DNA of 64,000 nt from an uncultured Treponema sp. (lineage in GTDB: Bacteria > Spirochaetota > Spirochaetia > Treponematales > Treponemataceae). The notes below the pieces were generated by a model. The model saw nothing but the letters and a program-made list of their open reading frames with translations. It was not told the DNA's origin and searched no databases. The position numbers and the translations under genes are program-made. The first letter of the stretch is position 1; the number at the start of each line of letters is the position of its first letter. The stretch is taken from NCBI GenBank assembly GCA_947166355.1, contig CAMVDX010000002.1:124001-188000 (forward strand). Reading direction: 5' to 3'. Shown one piece after another: positions 26,220 to 35,535 of this stretch.

Positions 26220-28376
26220 TTGAAATCACAGGACAAAGTAAAAACCAAAAAAATCGGTTTCCGCACAAGAAGAATCCTTTTAGTGCTTAGTGGAATCTTT
26301 ATAAATTTCTTTCTTTTTTTAATTATGGATAAACTTGGGCTTCCTTTGTTTTTTGACACTCTTGGAACAATAGGTATCGCTGCAATAAGTGGAGCTCTTT
26401 TTCCTGCAATCTGTACGGCTGTCGTTTCGAGTGCAATTTGTTCGTTTATTTACTGGCCGTCAATTTATCTCTCATTTTTCCATGCCTTAATAGCAATTAT
26501 TGCAGTTATATTATTCAGAAACAAAAATTACAGAAATATCGGAAAAGTTCTTCTATATGTATTGCTCATATCCTTTATTTCAGCTGTTTCTGCAAGTGTT
26601 CTGCAGTATGTAGTTTTTGGAAAAGCAGATACATCGTTTATAACTAAGAATGCCCTTGCATTTGCGTCTGCATCTGTATCATCATATTTTCCATCCTTAT
26701 TACTTACTAACTTTTTCATGTACTTTTTTGAAAAAGGCTTCATGTTCATTTTTGTAATCATTCTTCTGTCATTAGTTCCGGACTCTATGATAACTTCTTC
26801 TGAAGCAGACTGCTGGAACCGTCGTATTAATTCAGACGCTGTTCGTCAATATATAAATGACAGTAAAGGAGATATGAAGCATCCGCTTCATAAAAGAATT
26901 GTACTTACCTTTATAATAACGTCTTTAGTTCTTGTTTTTATGACAGAAGGAATTGCGCTTCGCGTATTCTTCAGTAATACCAAAAAAGAAAAAACTCAGC
27001 GTGCCTATAAATGTATAAAATTTGCAGAAGATTTTCTGGATGCTTCAAAAATTGACGATTTTATAAAATATGGAATGGAGGCACCGGGCTATCAGGAAAC
27101 GCTTGATCAGTTCTGTAAAATCAGGGACAGTTATGATGATATAACCTATCTTTATGTTCTTAGAATTGAAAAAGACGGTGGCCGTTTTATCATTGATACA
27201 GATAAAGAAGAGCCTTATGAGCCTGGAGAGCTTGTTCCTTTTGATAAGGATTTTGAACCGTATCTGCCTGCTCTTTATGAAGGAAAGGCAATTGAGCCGG
27301 TTGAAGTAAGTACTGTACTTGGATGGATGCTTACCGTTTATCATCCGGTTTTAAATGAAGAAGGGCATACCGTTTGTTATATAGGTGCTGACATTTCTAT
27401 GAGATACATAGCAGAGTATGTTGGCGGCTATATTTTTAAGCTTCTGTTTATTATGGCTGGTTTTTTTATGGTGATTATTTCTTATACAATCTGGTCTATA
27501 GGAAATAACATGTCTTATCCGATTAGCGCTGTTGCTGCCTGTGTAGATCGTTTTTCTGATTCTTCTGAAGAGCAGGAAAAGCTTGAAGAAAACGTAAGAC
27601 TTATCCGCTCGCTTAATATTCAAAGTGGTGACGAAATCCAGAAGCTTTATGATGCAATCTGCCGAATGACTTTGAGCCAGACCGAACAGATTCGAGATAT
27701 TCGCCGGCTCTCTGAATCGGCCTTAACTATGCAGGAAGGTCTTATTATCACAATGGCAGACATGGTAGAAAGCAGAGACTCTGATACCGGTGCGCATGTT
27801 CAAAAGACCTCGGCTTATGTAAAAATTATTGTGGAAGGTCTGAAGAAAAAAGGTTATTATCCGCAGAAAATTACTCCAAAGTTTATGTCCGATGTTGTGC
27901 GTTCAGCACCGTTGCATGATGTTGGTAAAATCAATATTTCTGACAGTGTATTGAATAAGCCCGGTAAGCTTACTGATGAAGAATTTGCAATTATGAAAAC
28001 TCACACAACTGCCGGTAAGAAAATTCTTGAAAAAGCTATAAGTACAGTTCAGGGAGAAAACTATCTTAAAGAAGCCAGAAATATGGCTGCTTATCATCAT
28101 GAACGCTGGGATGGAAAAGGCTACCCCGAAGGCCTGCATGGTGAAGTCATTCCTCTTTCTGCACGTATTATGGCAGTAGCAGATGTCTTTGATGCTCTTG
28201 CTTCTCCACGTGTTTACAAGCCGGCTTTTCCTCTGGAAAAAGCTCTTGCAATTTTGCAGGAAGGCAGCGGAACTCAGTTTGACCCTAAATGTGTAGAAGT
28301 TTTTATGGATTCACTTTCTGAAGTAAAAATGGTTTTGAAAAAATATCATGGGGGAAATTTTGAAAACCAGAATTAA
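26220..28376 (+). CDS. Membrane HD-GYP cyclic-di-GMP phosphodiesterase with extracytoplasmic sensor
   Basis: 718 residues. The start is TTG 26220 behind ACGAGG, and TATAAT lies at about 26185. Six or seven hydrophobic segments (residues 15-200) are followed by another at about 225-245, an extracytoplasmic sensor domain to residue 395 (a CACHE-like stretch with YLYVLRIEKDGGRFIIDTDKE) and a further membrane segment. A helical linker precedes an intact HD-GYP domain from about residue 520: TGAHVQKTS, SAPLHDVGKI, HHERWDGKGYPEGL. It hydrolyses cyclic-di-GMP. It is the first gene of an overlapping operon whose next two products look catalytically inactive. Confidence 0.92.
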   Translation: MKSQDKVKTKKIGFRTRRILLVLSGIFINFFLFLIMDKLGLPLFFDTLGTIGIAAISGALFPAICTAVVSSAICSFIYWPSIYLSFFHALIAIIAVILFRNKNYRNIGKVLLYVLLISFISAVSASVLQYVVFGKADTSFITKNALAFASASVSSYFPSLLLTNFFMYFFEKGFMFIFVIILLSLVPDSMITSSEADCWNRRINSDAVRQYINDSKGDMKHPLHKRIVLTFIITSLVLVFMTEGIALRVFFSNTKKEKTQRAYKCIKFAEDFLDASKIDDFIKYGMEAPGYQETLDQFCKIRDSYDDITYLYVLRIEKDGGRFIIDTDKEEPYEPGELVPFDKDFEPYLPALYEGKAIEPVEVSTVLGWMLTVYHPVLNEEGHTVCYIGADISMRYIAEYVGGYIFKLLFIMAGFFMVIISYTIWSIGNNMSYPISAVAACVDRFSDSSEEQEKLEENVRLIRSLNIQSGDEIQKLYDAICRMTLSQTEQIRDIRRLSESALTMQEGLIITMADMVESRDSDTGAHVQKTSAYVKIIVEGLKKKGYYPQKITPKFMSDVVRSAPLHDVGKINISDSVLNKPGKLTDEEFAIMKTHTTAGKKILEKAISTVQGENYLKEARNMAAYHHERWDGKGYPEGLHGEVIPLSARIMAVADVFDALASPRVYKPAFPLEKALAILQEGSGTQFDPKCVEVFMDSLSEVKMVLKKYHGGNFENQN

Positions 28377-31300
28377 ATCTTCTTTACTTAAATCATTTCT
28401 AACTGCTGTTTTTGTGTTTTTTTATGTGCCGCGTATTTTTGCTCAAGGCGGTGGGTATGCCGTAACAAAACAGGTTCCTGATATCGGATATACAAGTAAA
28501 ATTTATGATGCAACAAACGGGCTTCCAACCTCTGATGCAAATTTTATTCTGGGCTCACAAGATGGTTATATCTGGATCGGCGGTTACAGTGGAATTATAA
28601 GATACGATGGAACTACCTTTGAACGACTTCCAACAAATAACGGGCTCACAAGCGGCCGCGGCTTTTTTGAAGACAGCAAAAACCGTATCTGGGTTGCAAC
28701 AAATGATAACGGCGTTGTTGTAATAGATGGAGAGACAACCAGACAATATACGTATAAAGACGGTTTGCCATCTTCTTCCATCAGACATTTTGCAGAAGAT
28801 AATGAAGGAAATATAATTATTGCAACTACAAACGGTCTTGCTCTTGTGCGTGAAAACGGACTTTTATATAAGATTCAACATCCGGTTTTAGATAAGGAGC
28901 GGGTACTGAAAGTTGAAGCAGATTCTACCGGAAAAATTTACGGTCAGACTTCGGACGGGATTGTGTTCGCTATAACTAACAGAAATGTTTCCGAAGTCTA
29001 TACAAGCTCCGACCTCCAGATAGAAAGAATTACAACGCTTCTTGCAGATCCTCTTAATCCAGGTAAAGTTTATTTGTGCTGCGAGGGTGGAATAATTTAT
29101 TACGGCGATTTTGGTAAGAAAAGCACAGAACTAAAAAAGATAGATATTTCTCCAATAAAAACTGTGCAATGGATTTCTTATGATTGTTCCAGAATCTGGC
29201 TTTGTTCAAGAAGTCAGATTGCTTATCTTGAGCCGGATAATCAGCTTAAGCTTGTTCAGAATCTTCCTATGAACGGTTCTATCGAAATGATAACTTCAGA
29301 CTATCAGGGTAATATATGGGCCTGTTCTTCCACTCAGGGTGTAATGAAAATTGTTGCAAATAATTTTGTAAATATTTTTGATGATGCAAAGCTTTCTAAA
29401 GTAACAGTAAATTCAACCTGCCTTCATAACGGGCTTATTTATATTGGAACCGAAACCGGACTTCGTATTGTTGATAAGAGTAATCATGTGATTCAAAATG
29501 AACTTACAGAATTTATTGCAGATTCCAGAATCAGATGTATTGCAGAGGATGCAGATAACAATATCTGGGTTGGAACCTTTACAAACGATAAAGGTCTTGT
29601 TTGTCAAACACCAGATGGAAAGATTACTTCTTTTACGACGAAAGAAGGAATGTCTGATAATAAAATTAGAGTTATAAAAATTTCAAAGGATAATTCTGTT
29701 CTCGTCGGTACAAATAATGGCTTATCAATAATAAAAAATAATAAGATTATAAAAACTATTGGTAAAGATGAAATTATTAAGAACTCTGTTTTCCTTTCTG
29801 TAGAAGAATCTGAAGACGGAAAGATTTATGTTGGAACAGATGGCGACGGTATTTATGTAATTTCAGGTTCTATAATTCAAAGATACGGACGTGACGAAGG
29901 TCTTACAAGTGATGTGGTAATGCGCATAAAGGAAGATAAAAAACACGGCGTGTTGTGGCTTGTAACTTCTAACTCAATTCAATATATGAAGGGTGGAAGA
30001 ATAAAAAATGTAAGCTCTTTTCCATACAATAATAACTATGACCTTTATCTGAATAATAATGATGAATTATGGGTTCTTGCTTCAAGCGGAATTTATACAG
30101 CAAAAGCAGACTCTCTGCTTACTGATGAAGTAACAGATTACAGACTGTACACGGTTGCAAATGGTTTGCCTAGTTCTGTTACAAGCAATTCTTATAGTGC
30201 TCTTGACGAAAATGGAAATCTCTATATTTGCTGTCGTGAAGGTGTTTCCCGCGTAAATATAAATAATTATGCTGAACAGAAAATCCAGATTAAAACAGAC
30301 TTGAATTCAATTTACTGCGGGAATCAAAAAATTCTGCCGGGTGTCAATGGCAATTATATTATACCTGCTTCTGATAACCGCATAAAAATCACAGCCTCCG
30401 TAATGGATTATTCTATGACAAATCCAATGGTGCGTGTTTTTCTTGAAGGTGCAAATGATGACGGAATTATGGTGAACAGAAATGAACTTTCACCTCTGGA
30501 ATATACAAATCTTTCCTATGGTTATTATACGTTCCATATTCAAGTTTTAAGTCAGAATAAAAAGGATGTTCTGCTCGATAATTCTTTTTCAATTATAAAA
30601 CGCTTCAGGCTTACCGAGCTTATGGAATTCAAATTCGTAATCATTTTACTTTTGATTCTTGCAGCGGGCTTTATTGTATGGCGGTTTTTGAAGTCTACTG
30701 TAATTTTAAGTCAATACACTCAGCTGCAGGGAGCAAAGGAAGAAGCAGAACGGGCTAACAAAACAAAGTCCAGATTCCTTTCAAACATGTCTAAGGAAAT
30801 CATAACTCCTATTAATACAATCATGTGTATGAATGAAATGATTCTTCGTGAAGATTCAAAGGATGTTCCAAATAATTATTATTCATCTGTTATGTCTTAC
30901 GGCATGAATATTCGCGAAGCTTCGGAGTCTCTTTTGACTCTTGTAAACGACCTGTTGGAAATGACAAAAATTGAATCTGGAAAACTTATTCTGCATGAAT
31001 GCGAATATGATGTACAGAATCTTCTTCGGTCAGTTATTGTTCCGACACATCAAAAGAGTTCTATAAAAAATCTTAAATTTGTTATTGATGTTGACCAGAT
31101 GATTCCTTGCCGGCTTTATGGAGATGTCGGCAAAATCAAACAGATTCTCTTAAATCTTCTTTCAAACGCAATTAAGTACACAGAAGAGGGTGGTGTAGAT
31201 TTTAAAATTACTCTGGAAGGTCGAACTAGTGAAACTTGTGATTTGTGCATCCGTGTAAAAGATACCGGAAACGGAATGAAGCCAGAAGTTATGGAAACTA

Positions 31301-31971
31301 TTTTTGATGCTTACGGTGCTTTTGAAAAAGATGCAAAGGATTTGAATTTAAAGACAGGTCTTGGACTTGATATTTCAAGAAGATTCGCCGAGCTTATGGG
31401 TGGCGTTCTTGTCTGCACAAGTGATGTGGGCAAGGGCTCTGAGTTCATATTTACTCTTACGCAAAAGATTATTGACAAGGCTCCTATCGGGAATTTTTCT
31501 GAAACGGAAGATGTTGTAGAACGGGGACCGTATAAGCCTGAGTTCATAGCACCAGATGCCGATGTCCTTGTTGCAAGTGAAAATCTTGTAAGCCTGAATG
31601 TGCTTGATAATCTTTTAAAAGCGACAAAGGTTTTTGTAAACCGTGCAGATTCTAAACAAAGTTTTATAGACAAAGTTCGGGAAAGCTCCTTTAACGTTGC
31701 CTTTATAGATCAGATGTTCTTTGAAGATGAAGAAACTGAAATAGATGATTTTATTTCCCGAATCAAGGAAATTAATATATCTCTGCCGATTTATATTATC
31801 ACAGAAAACGCTTCTGCAGATGAAGCATATTTTAAGGAAAAAGGTTTTTACGGAACTCTTTCTCTTCCTGTAGATTCAGTTCTTCTGGAAAAAACTATTA
31901 TGCGACATATTCCGAAGAAGATGATGGAGATTCCTGAAAAAACACAAAAATCGGAGGAAGCAAATGTTTGA
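28348..31971 (+). CDS. Giant two-component hybrid sensor with beta-propeller; phospho-acceptor His replaced
   Basis: 1207 residues. The order is: signal peptide; two-component-regulator propeller repeats (about 45-640, many D-G-x-I/L-W motifs); a Y_Y_Y-like domain; a membrane segment near residue 765; a coiled coil; a HisKA-like region; an ATPase domain (LLSNAIKYTEEG, DTGNGMKPEV, GLGLDISRRFAELMGG); and a receiver-like domain (about 1070-1195). The expected SHEIRTP reads SKEIITP, with Lys816 in the histidine position. In the receiver the acidic pair is Ser-Glu (1077-1078) and the conserved Lys is Leu, though Asp1121 remains. It overlaps the HD-GYP gene by 29 bp; TTG 28360 behind GGGGGA is an alternative start. 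Confidence 0.9.
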   Translation: MGEILKTRIKSSLLKSFLTAVFVFFYVPRIFAQGGGYAVTKQVPDIGYTSKIYDATNGLPTSDANFILGSQDGYIWIGGYSGIIRYDGTTFERLPTNNGLTSGRGFFEDSKNRIWVATNDNGVVVIDGETTRQYTYKDGLPSSSIRHFAEDNEGNIIIATTNGLALVRENGLLYKIQHPVLDKERVLKVEADSTGKIYGQTSDGIVFAITNRNVSEVYTSSDLQIERITTLLADPLNPGKVYLCCEGGIIYYGDFGKKSTELKKIDISPIKTVQWISYDCSRIWLCSRSQIAYLEPDNQLKLVQNLPMNGSIEMITSDYQGNIWACSSTQGVMKIVANNFVNIFDDAKLSKVTVNSTCLHNGLIYIGTETGLRIVDKSNHVIQNELTEFIADSRIRCIAEDADNNIWVGTFTNDKGLVCQTPDGKITSFTTKEGMSDNKIRVIKISKDNSVLVGTNNGLSIIKNNKIIKTIGKDEIIKNSVFLSVEESEDGKIYVGTDGDGIYVISGSIIQRYGRDEGLTSDVVMRIKEDKKHGVLWLVTSNSIQYMKGGRIKNVSSFPYNNNYDLYLNNNDELWVLASSGIYTAKADSLLTDEVTDYRLYTVANGLPSSVTSNSYSALDENGNLYICCREGVSRVNINNYAEQKIQIKTDLNSIYCGNQKILPGVNGNYIIPASDNRIKITASVMDYSMTNPMVRVFLEGANDDGIMVNRNELSPLEYTNLSYGYYTFHIQVLSQNKKDVLLDNSFSIIKRFRLTELMEFKFVIILLLILAAGFIVWRFLKSTVILSQYTQLQGAKEEAERANKTKSRFLSNMSKEIITPINTIMCMNEMILREDSKDVPNNYYSSVMSYGMNIREASESLLTLVNDLLEMTKIESGKLILHECEYDVQNLLRSVIVPTHQKSSIKNLKFVIDVDQMIPCRLYGDVGKIKQILLNLLSNAIKYTEEGGVDFKITLEGRTSETCDLCIRVKDTGNGMKPEVMETIFDAYGAFEKDAKDLNLKTGLGLDISRRFAELMGGVLVCTSDVGKGSEFIFTLTQKIIDKAPIGNFSETEDVVERGPYKPEFIAPDADVLVASENLVSLNVLDNLLKATKVFVNRADSKQSFIDKVRESSFNVAFIDQMFFEDEETEIDDFISRIKEINISLPIYIITENASADEAYFKEKGFYGTLSLPVDSVLLEKTIMRHIPKKMMEIPEKTQKSEEANV

Positions 31972-34228
31972 TTTTATCAGAAATCATCAGATGAATATTA
32001 TGCTCTGTCTTTGTGCGGCCTGTTTTACAATGGTTGTAATGCTTCTTGTAACAAAGTTTCTTTCTAAAAGGCGTAAATGGATTTTAATCGCCATGGAAAT
32101 AAATGCAACGCTTTTGCTTTTTTTTGACAGACTTGCTTATATTTATGCCGGTAATCTGGGGAACATTGGCTATATTATGGTTCGTTTTTCCAATTTTATG
32201 GTGTTCTTTTTAACAGCCTTTAGTGTTCTTTGTTTTAATTATTATCTTATTGATCTGCTTGAGAATGAAGGAAAACTTACAGCTATTCCGCGACGTCTTA
32301 TTTTTACCGGCTTTGCCAGTGCAGTTGGAATGCTGCTCGCAGTTATTTCTGCTTTTACAGGATTATATTATTATTTTGATTCAAATAATATTTATCATCG
32401 TGGTTCAGCCTTTATTGTGGCGTATATAATTCCTGTAATATGTCCGGTTATTCAGTTTTCTGCAATCGTAAAACATAAAAAATCTTTCAGTAAATTTATT
32501 ATTATTGCTGTTGCCTTATACATTTTTGTACCAATTGTTTGTGGAATCATTCAGATTTTTACTTATGGTATTTCAATCGTAAATATGTCTATGGTTCTTG
32601 TTTCTGTTTTTCTGTATATGTTTTCTTACCTCGATGTAAATTCGGCTGTTGAAAAAGCACATGAAATAGAAATTCAGACATTTAAAGATGAACAGAAAAA
32701 AATGATGGCAATTTTTGGGCAGGCTTCTGAAGCTCTGTCAACAGTAATAGAGGAAAATAGTGAAAGCCTAAAAGGTCATGCAGAACGTACAGCCAATTTA
32801 GCAAAGGAGCTGGCTAAACGTTCCGGTAAGTCTGAGGAAGACTGCGATAAAGTTTATTATTCTGCTCTTCTTTGTGATGCCGGCGAAGAAGCACTCTCGT
32901 GTATAAAGGTATATCCATTTTTAGTGGAAACTGCCCGATATGTAGGAAAAGACTATTCTGAAGATATTCCGGAGTTTTCCAGAATTATCACAGTTGCAAA
33001 AGCTTTTGACAGCATGATAAATAATCCTGAAATTCCTCCTTTTTTTGTGCGTGATTATTTTATTCGTGAGGCGGGAACAAAGTATGATCCGGTTTATGCA
33101 AAGCTTATTGTTCAGATTCTTGATTGTGAGACTAACAGCGGTTATTTTGAAAAAACTGTAGAAAAAAAACAGTCTGAGCTCGTCTGTAAAAATTACCGCG
33201 ATGCTGTTACAACTGGAATTGATATTTTACAGAATGTTACTGAGATTTCGTTTGAGTGCGAAGCAGAATCGTCAGCAGTTTTTTCTGCTCCGTCAATTAT
33301 TCTTTTTGATTCTTCTGACGGAAGGGTTCAGCGAACTCCTGAAACTATAGATTCTCATAAATACCTCGAATATGGCGAAGTGTGGTTTGATGCACATATT
33401 ATTTCTACTGGTGCAAGAAATATGGAGATTCGGAATATTGAAGAATATAAGACAGTACCTGCCAGTTCTGAGAACACAGCATCAATATCTGATAGAAAAG
33501 AATCTTCAGTTTATAAAATAATTGCCTGCCGTTATGAAGACCATCTTTTAATAAAAATGATGAGTACGCAAAAAGCCTTTGAAGTAATAGTTGCACTTCC
33601 TAGTGCTTCAAAATCTGCATTTCTTGGCATTACCGGAGAGAATGTTCATATAAAAAATATTAAAACAGAAATTACTGACCGGATTACGAATGAAAATGAT
33701 ATTCCCCGGATTGCTGAAAAAATCAATTATATTGACCGTATTGAATCTGATGTTCCTAATGTTCAAATTGTAAAACCTCTTGCATTATTTACAAAAGGAA
33801 TAGAGATTAAAGAATCTATGAAGATTTATTTTCATGCGCAAAGCCTGCCTGATGCAAATCTCGTTTGGCATTGTCCATACATAATTCTTTATTATTCTGA
33901 TGATAAAAAGGTGTATGGAAAAAATTATCGTGAATATGCAATGATAAAATTTGATGGTGAAGAAAACGGTTCTAATGAATATGCAGAAAACGATTTTCTT
34001 ATGAGAAAAACTGAGAACTTTACAAACTGGGAAGATTGGGAAGCACATAATAAGGCAGGTTATGAATGTCAGATTGAGTTTATTAAAAATGGCAACGAAG
34101 TTACGTTGAGAACTCAGAACAAGGGAATTTACATTCAGAATACTACAAGAATTCGAAATGGAAATAAAGAAATTTTTGTTGCCTTTAGCGGTGACCAGGT
34201 TGCTTTGACAGATATAAGAATCCGCTGA
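31964..34228 (+). CDS. Membrane protein with degenerate HD domain and large C-terminal module
   Basis: 754 residues, start behind GGAGGAAGC and overlapping the sensor gene by 8 bp. About seven hydrophobic segments fill residues 10-225. A coiled coil precedes an HD-GYP-like region (about 255-385) in which GHAERTANLAKEL keeps the first histidine, but the HD pair reads LLCDAGEE (Cys for His) and no GYP motif remains. The last 350 residues form a beta-rich domain I do not recognise, with FYKIIACRYEDHLLIK-type strands. It is unlikely to hydrolyse cyclic-di-GMP. A scaffold or ligand-binding role with the HD-GYP protein is inferred. Confidence 0.82.
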   Translation: MFDFIRNHQMNIMLCLCAACFTMVVMLLVTKFLSKRRKWILIAMEINATLLLFFDRLAYIYAGNLGNIGYIMVRFSNFMVFFLTAFSVLCFNYYLIDLLENEGKLTAIPRRLIFTGFASAVGMLLAVISAFTGLYYYFDSNNIYHRGSAFIVAYIIPVICPVIQFSAIVKHKKSFSKFIIIAVALYIFVPIVCGIIQIFTYGISIVNMSMVLVSVFLYMFSYLDVNSAVEKAHEIEIQTFKDEQKKMMAIFGQASEALSTVIEENSESLKGHAERTANLAKELAKRSGKSEEDCDKVYYSALLCDAGEEALSCIKVYPFLVETARYVGKDYSEDIPEFSRIITVAKAFDSMINNPEIPPFFVRDYFIREAGTKYDPVYAKLIVQILDCETNSGYFEKTVEKKQSELVCKNYRDAVTTGIDILQNVTEISFECEAESSAVFSAPSIILFDSSDGRVQRTPETIDSHKYLEYGEVWFDAHIISTGARNMEIRNIEEYKTVPASSENTASISDRKESSVYKIIACRYEDHLLIKMMSTQKAFEVIVALPSASKSAFLGITGENVHIKNIKTEITDRITNENDIPRIAEKINYIDRIESDVPNVQIVKPLALFTKGIEIKESMKIYFHAQSLPDANLVWHCPYIILYYSDDKKVYGKNYREYAMIKFDGEENGSNEYAENDFLMRKTENFTNWEDWEAHNKAGYECQIEFIKNGNEVTLRTQNKGIYIQNTTRIRNGNKEIFVAFSGDQVALTDIRIR

Positions 34229-34238
34229 TTTTCTAAAC

Positions 34239-34273
34239 TTGAAGAAAATGCATAAAAAGTGTATATTTATACA
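34239..34273 (+). promoter_or_regulatory. argR promoter with overlapping TGTATA-TT-TATACA palindrome
   Basis: TTGAAG (34239-34244), a 17-bp spacer and TATATT (34262-34267) form a promoter 8 bases before ATG 34276. The perfect palindrome TGTATATTTATACA (34260-34273) covers the -10. ARG boxes are AT-rich palindromes of this kind, so autorepression by ArgR is plausible. Confidence 0.6.
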
Positions 34274-34275
34274 TT

Positions 34276-34746
34276 ATGAAGGAACGTCAGTCTCGCCTTA
34301 AGGCTATTAAGAATCTCATCAAAAATAATACTATCGAAAGCCAGGATGATTTGCTTTCACTGCTTACAAAAGAGGGCTACGAGGTTACTCAGGCAACTCT
34401 GAGCCGCGACCTTAAGCTATTGAAGGTGGGCAAGGTGCCGGACGGACAGAACGGCTACAAGTACGCTCTGCCTGGCGAAGATGAAAACGGCGAGAACGAG
34501 GCGATTTACGTTCAGGACTTCCTTCGCGGCTACGTAAGTATTGATTTTTCGGGAAACATTGTAGTTATTAAGACTTTCCCGGGTCACGCAAACACTGTCT
34601 GCAATGCAATTGATAATCTAAACATGGACGAGGTTCTGGGAACCGTGGCCGGCGACAACTGTATGTTCGCCTGCCTCCGCGAAGGTGTAACCGGCGAAGA
34701 TTTCATGGAAAAACTCAAGAAACATATACCTGGAATAGAGGATTGA
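34276..34746 (+). CDS. argR: Arginine repressor ArgR
   Basis: 156 residues, normal for the family. The N-terminal winged helix has SQDDLLSLLTKEGYEVTQAT and SRDLKLLKV, the latter being the classic SRD recognition motif. The C-terminal oligomerisation/arginine-binding domain has FPGHANTVCNAID and GTVAGDNCMF. In typical ArgR the last motif is GTIAGDDT, with two aspartates gripping arginine; here they are Asp127-Asn128, so ligand specificity may differ. The gene is monocistronic with a probable leaderless promoter overlapped by a palindrome. Confidence 0.93.
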   Translation: MKERQSRLKAIKNLIKNNTIESQDDLLSLLTKEGYEVTQATLSRDLKLLKVGKVPDGQNGYKYALPGEDENGENEAIYVQDFLRGYVSIDFSGNIVVIKTFPGHANTVCNAIDNLNMDEVLGTVAGDNCMFACLREGVTGEDFMEKLKKHIPGIED

Positions 34747-34835
34747 CGGTTGAAAATGCCTTTTCAACCGTAAAAACAACCTTGTCAAGGCCTTGAGCGG
34801 AGCGTGCCTTGACGAGGTTGTATTGACGGTTGAAA
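34744..34835. repeat. Two-hairpin repeat element after argR
   Basis: ACGGTTGAAAA (34746-34756) and TTTTCAACCGT (34761-34771) form a perfect 11-bp stem beginning at the argR stop codon. It is followed by GTCAAGGC...GCCTTGAC (34784-34813) and a second TTGACGGTTGAAAA. The latter hairpin, with the linker TTGAGCGGAGCGT, is shared with 25891-25920. The first stem may terminate argR. Confidence 0.7.
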
Positions 34836-34879
34836 AATAACAGTGCTGTGCTATAATTAGAATATAAGGAGGCGCAGAT

Positions 34880-35113
34880 ATGATAGTTGTTTCTTATGCA
34901 GATTTTTCAGCAGATATGAATAAATATCTTTCTGAAGCATCCACTTATGGTTTAAAAATTCTCCCTGAAAAAAAAGAACGAAAGAAATCCGGTAAACATG
35001 AAAAATTTGTTCAGGCAATAGACGCTGCTTCTGGAATTATTCCGTCTGATATTGATGTTGATAAAGCAAAGACTGAGGCAATTACACCGGAAGATTTTAT
35101 TTCAAATATGTAG
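34880..35113 (+). CDS. Phd/YefM-like antitoxin without adjacent toxin
   Basis: 77 residues behind AAGGAGG. MIVVSYADFSADMNKYLSEA is the N-terminal DNA-binding/dimer strand-helix of the Phd/YefM family, and the C-terminal tail (about residues 40-77) is the flexible toxin-binding part. In a complete type II module the toxin gene follows immediately. Here an XRE regulator on the opposite strand comes next instead, so this is an orphan. A PIN-domain fragment at 11844-12000 is the only toxin-like trace in the window. Confidence 0.7.
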   Translation: MIVVSYADFSADMNKYLSEASTYGLKILPEKKERKKSGKHEKFVQAIDAASGIIPSDIDVDKAKTEAITPEDFISNM

Positions 35114-35124
35114 ATAGTAGATTT

Positions 35125-35451
35125 TTATTGTCTTTTTAGCTGAAGAAATGAATTATTTATTTCTTTCAAAACTTTTTCTGCAAGTTGATTCTCAATAATG
35201 TCGATTGTGTTTTTTGAAATGTCATCTTTTCTTTTTTCCATGTTTATTTTATTAAATAGTTCCATTGGGTCAATCTTTAATACATTGGCAATTTTTTCAA
35301 TGGTTTCAGGAGAAGGAAAATATTTTCCATTTTCGATACTGTTTATATAATTTGTACTTTTGTCAATTTCAAGAGCCAAGTCTAACTGGCGTAGACCAGA
35401 AAGTTTTCTATAGTATTTCAGATTTCTTATAAAAGTCTCTCTTAACGTCAC
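35125..35451 (-). CDS. XRE-family HTH regulator
   Basis: 108 residues. Residues 8-62 are a Cro/C1 helix-turn-helix (LRQLDLALEIDKSTNYINSI then ENGKYFPSPETI). The rest is a helical tail likely used for dimerisation. It diverges from the exported protein gene at 35608, and the 156-bp gap between them contains a perfect inverted repeat with 15-bp arms, its probable operator. I infer that it represses itself and the exported protein, as in many XRE pairs. Confidence 0.88.
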   Translation of the reverse strand: MTLRETFIRNLKYYRKLSGLRQLDLALEIDKSTNYINSIENGKYFPSPETIEKIANVLKIDPMELFNKINMEKRKDDISKNTIDIIENQLAEKVLKEINNSFLQLKRQ

Positions 35452-35535
35452 GATTTATTTAGTATGACAGTGTTTTTAGAATTTCGTACATTTAAAATAA
35501 ATGTATTTTAAATTACAAATTGACTTGCTAATCTC

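Noticed and set aside
35125..35451. XRE protein as antitoxin partner of the 34880 gene
   Set aside because: The genes are convergent, the XRE protein is a plain C1-like regulator, and the 34880 product is itself an antitoxin; no toxin is encoded between them.
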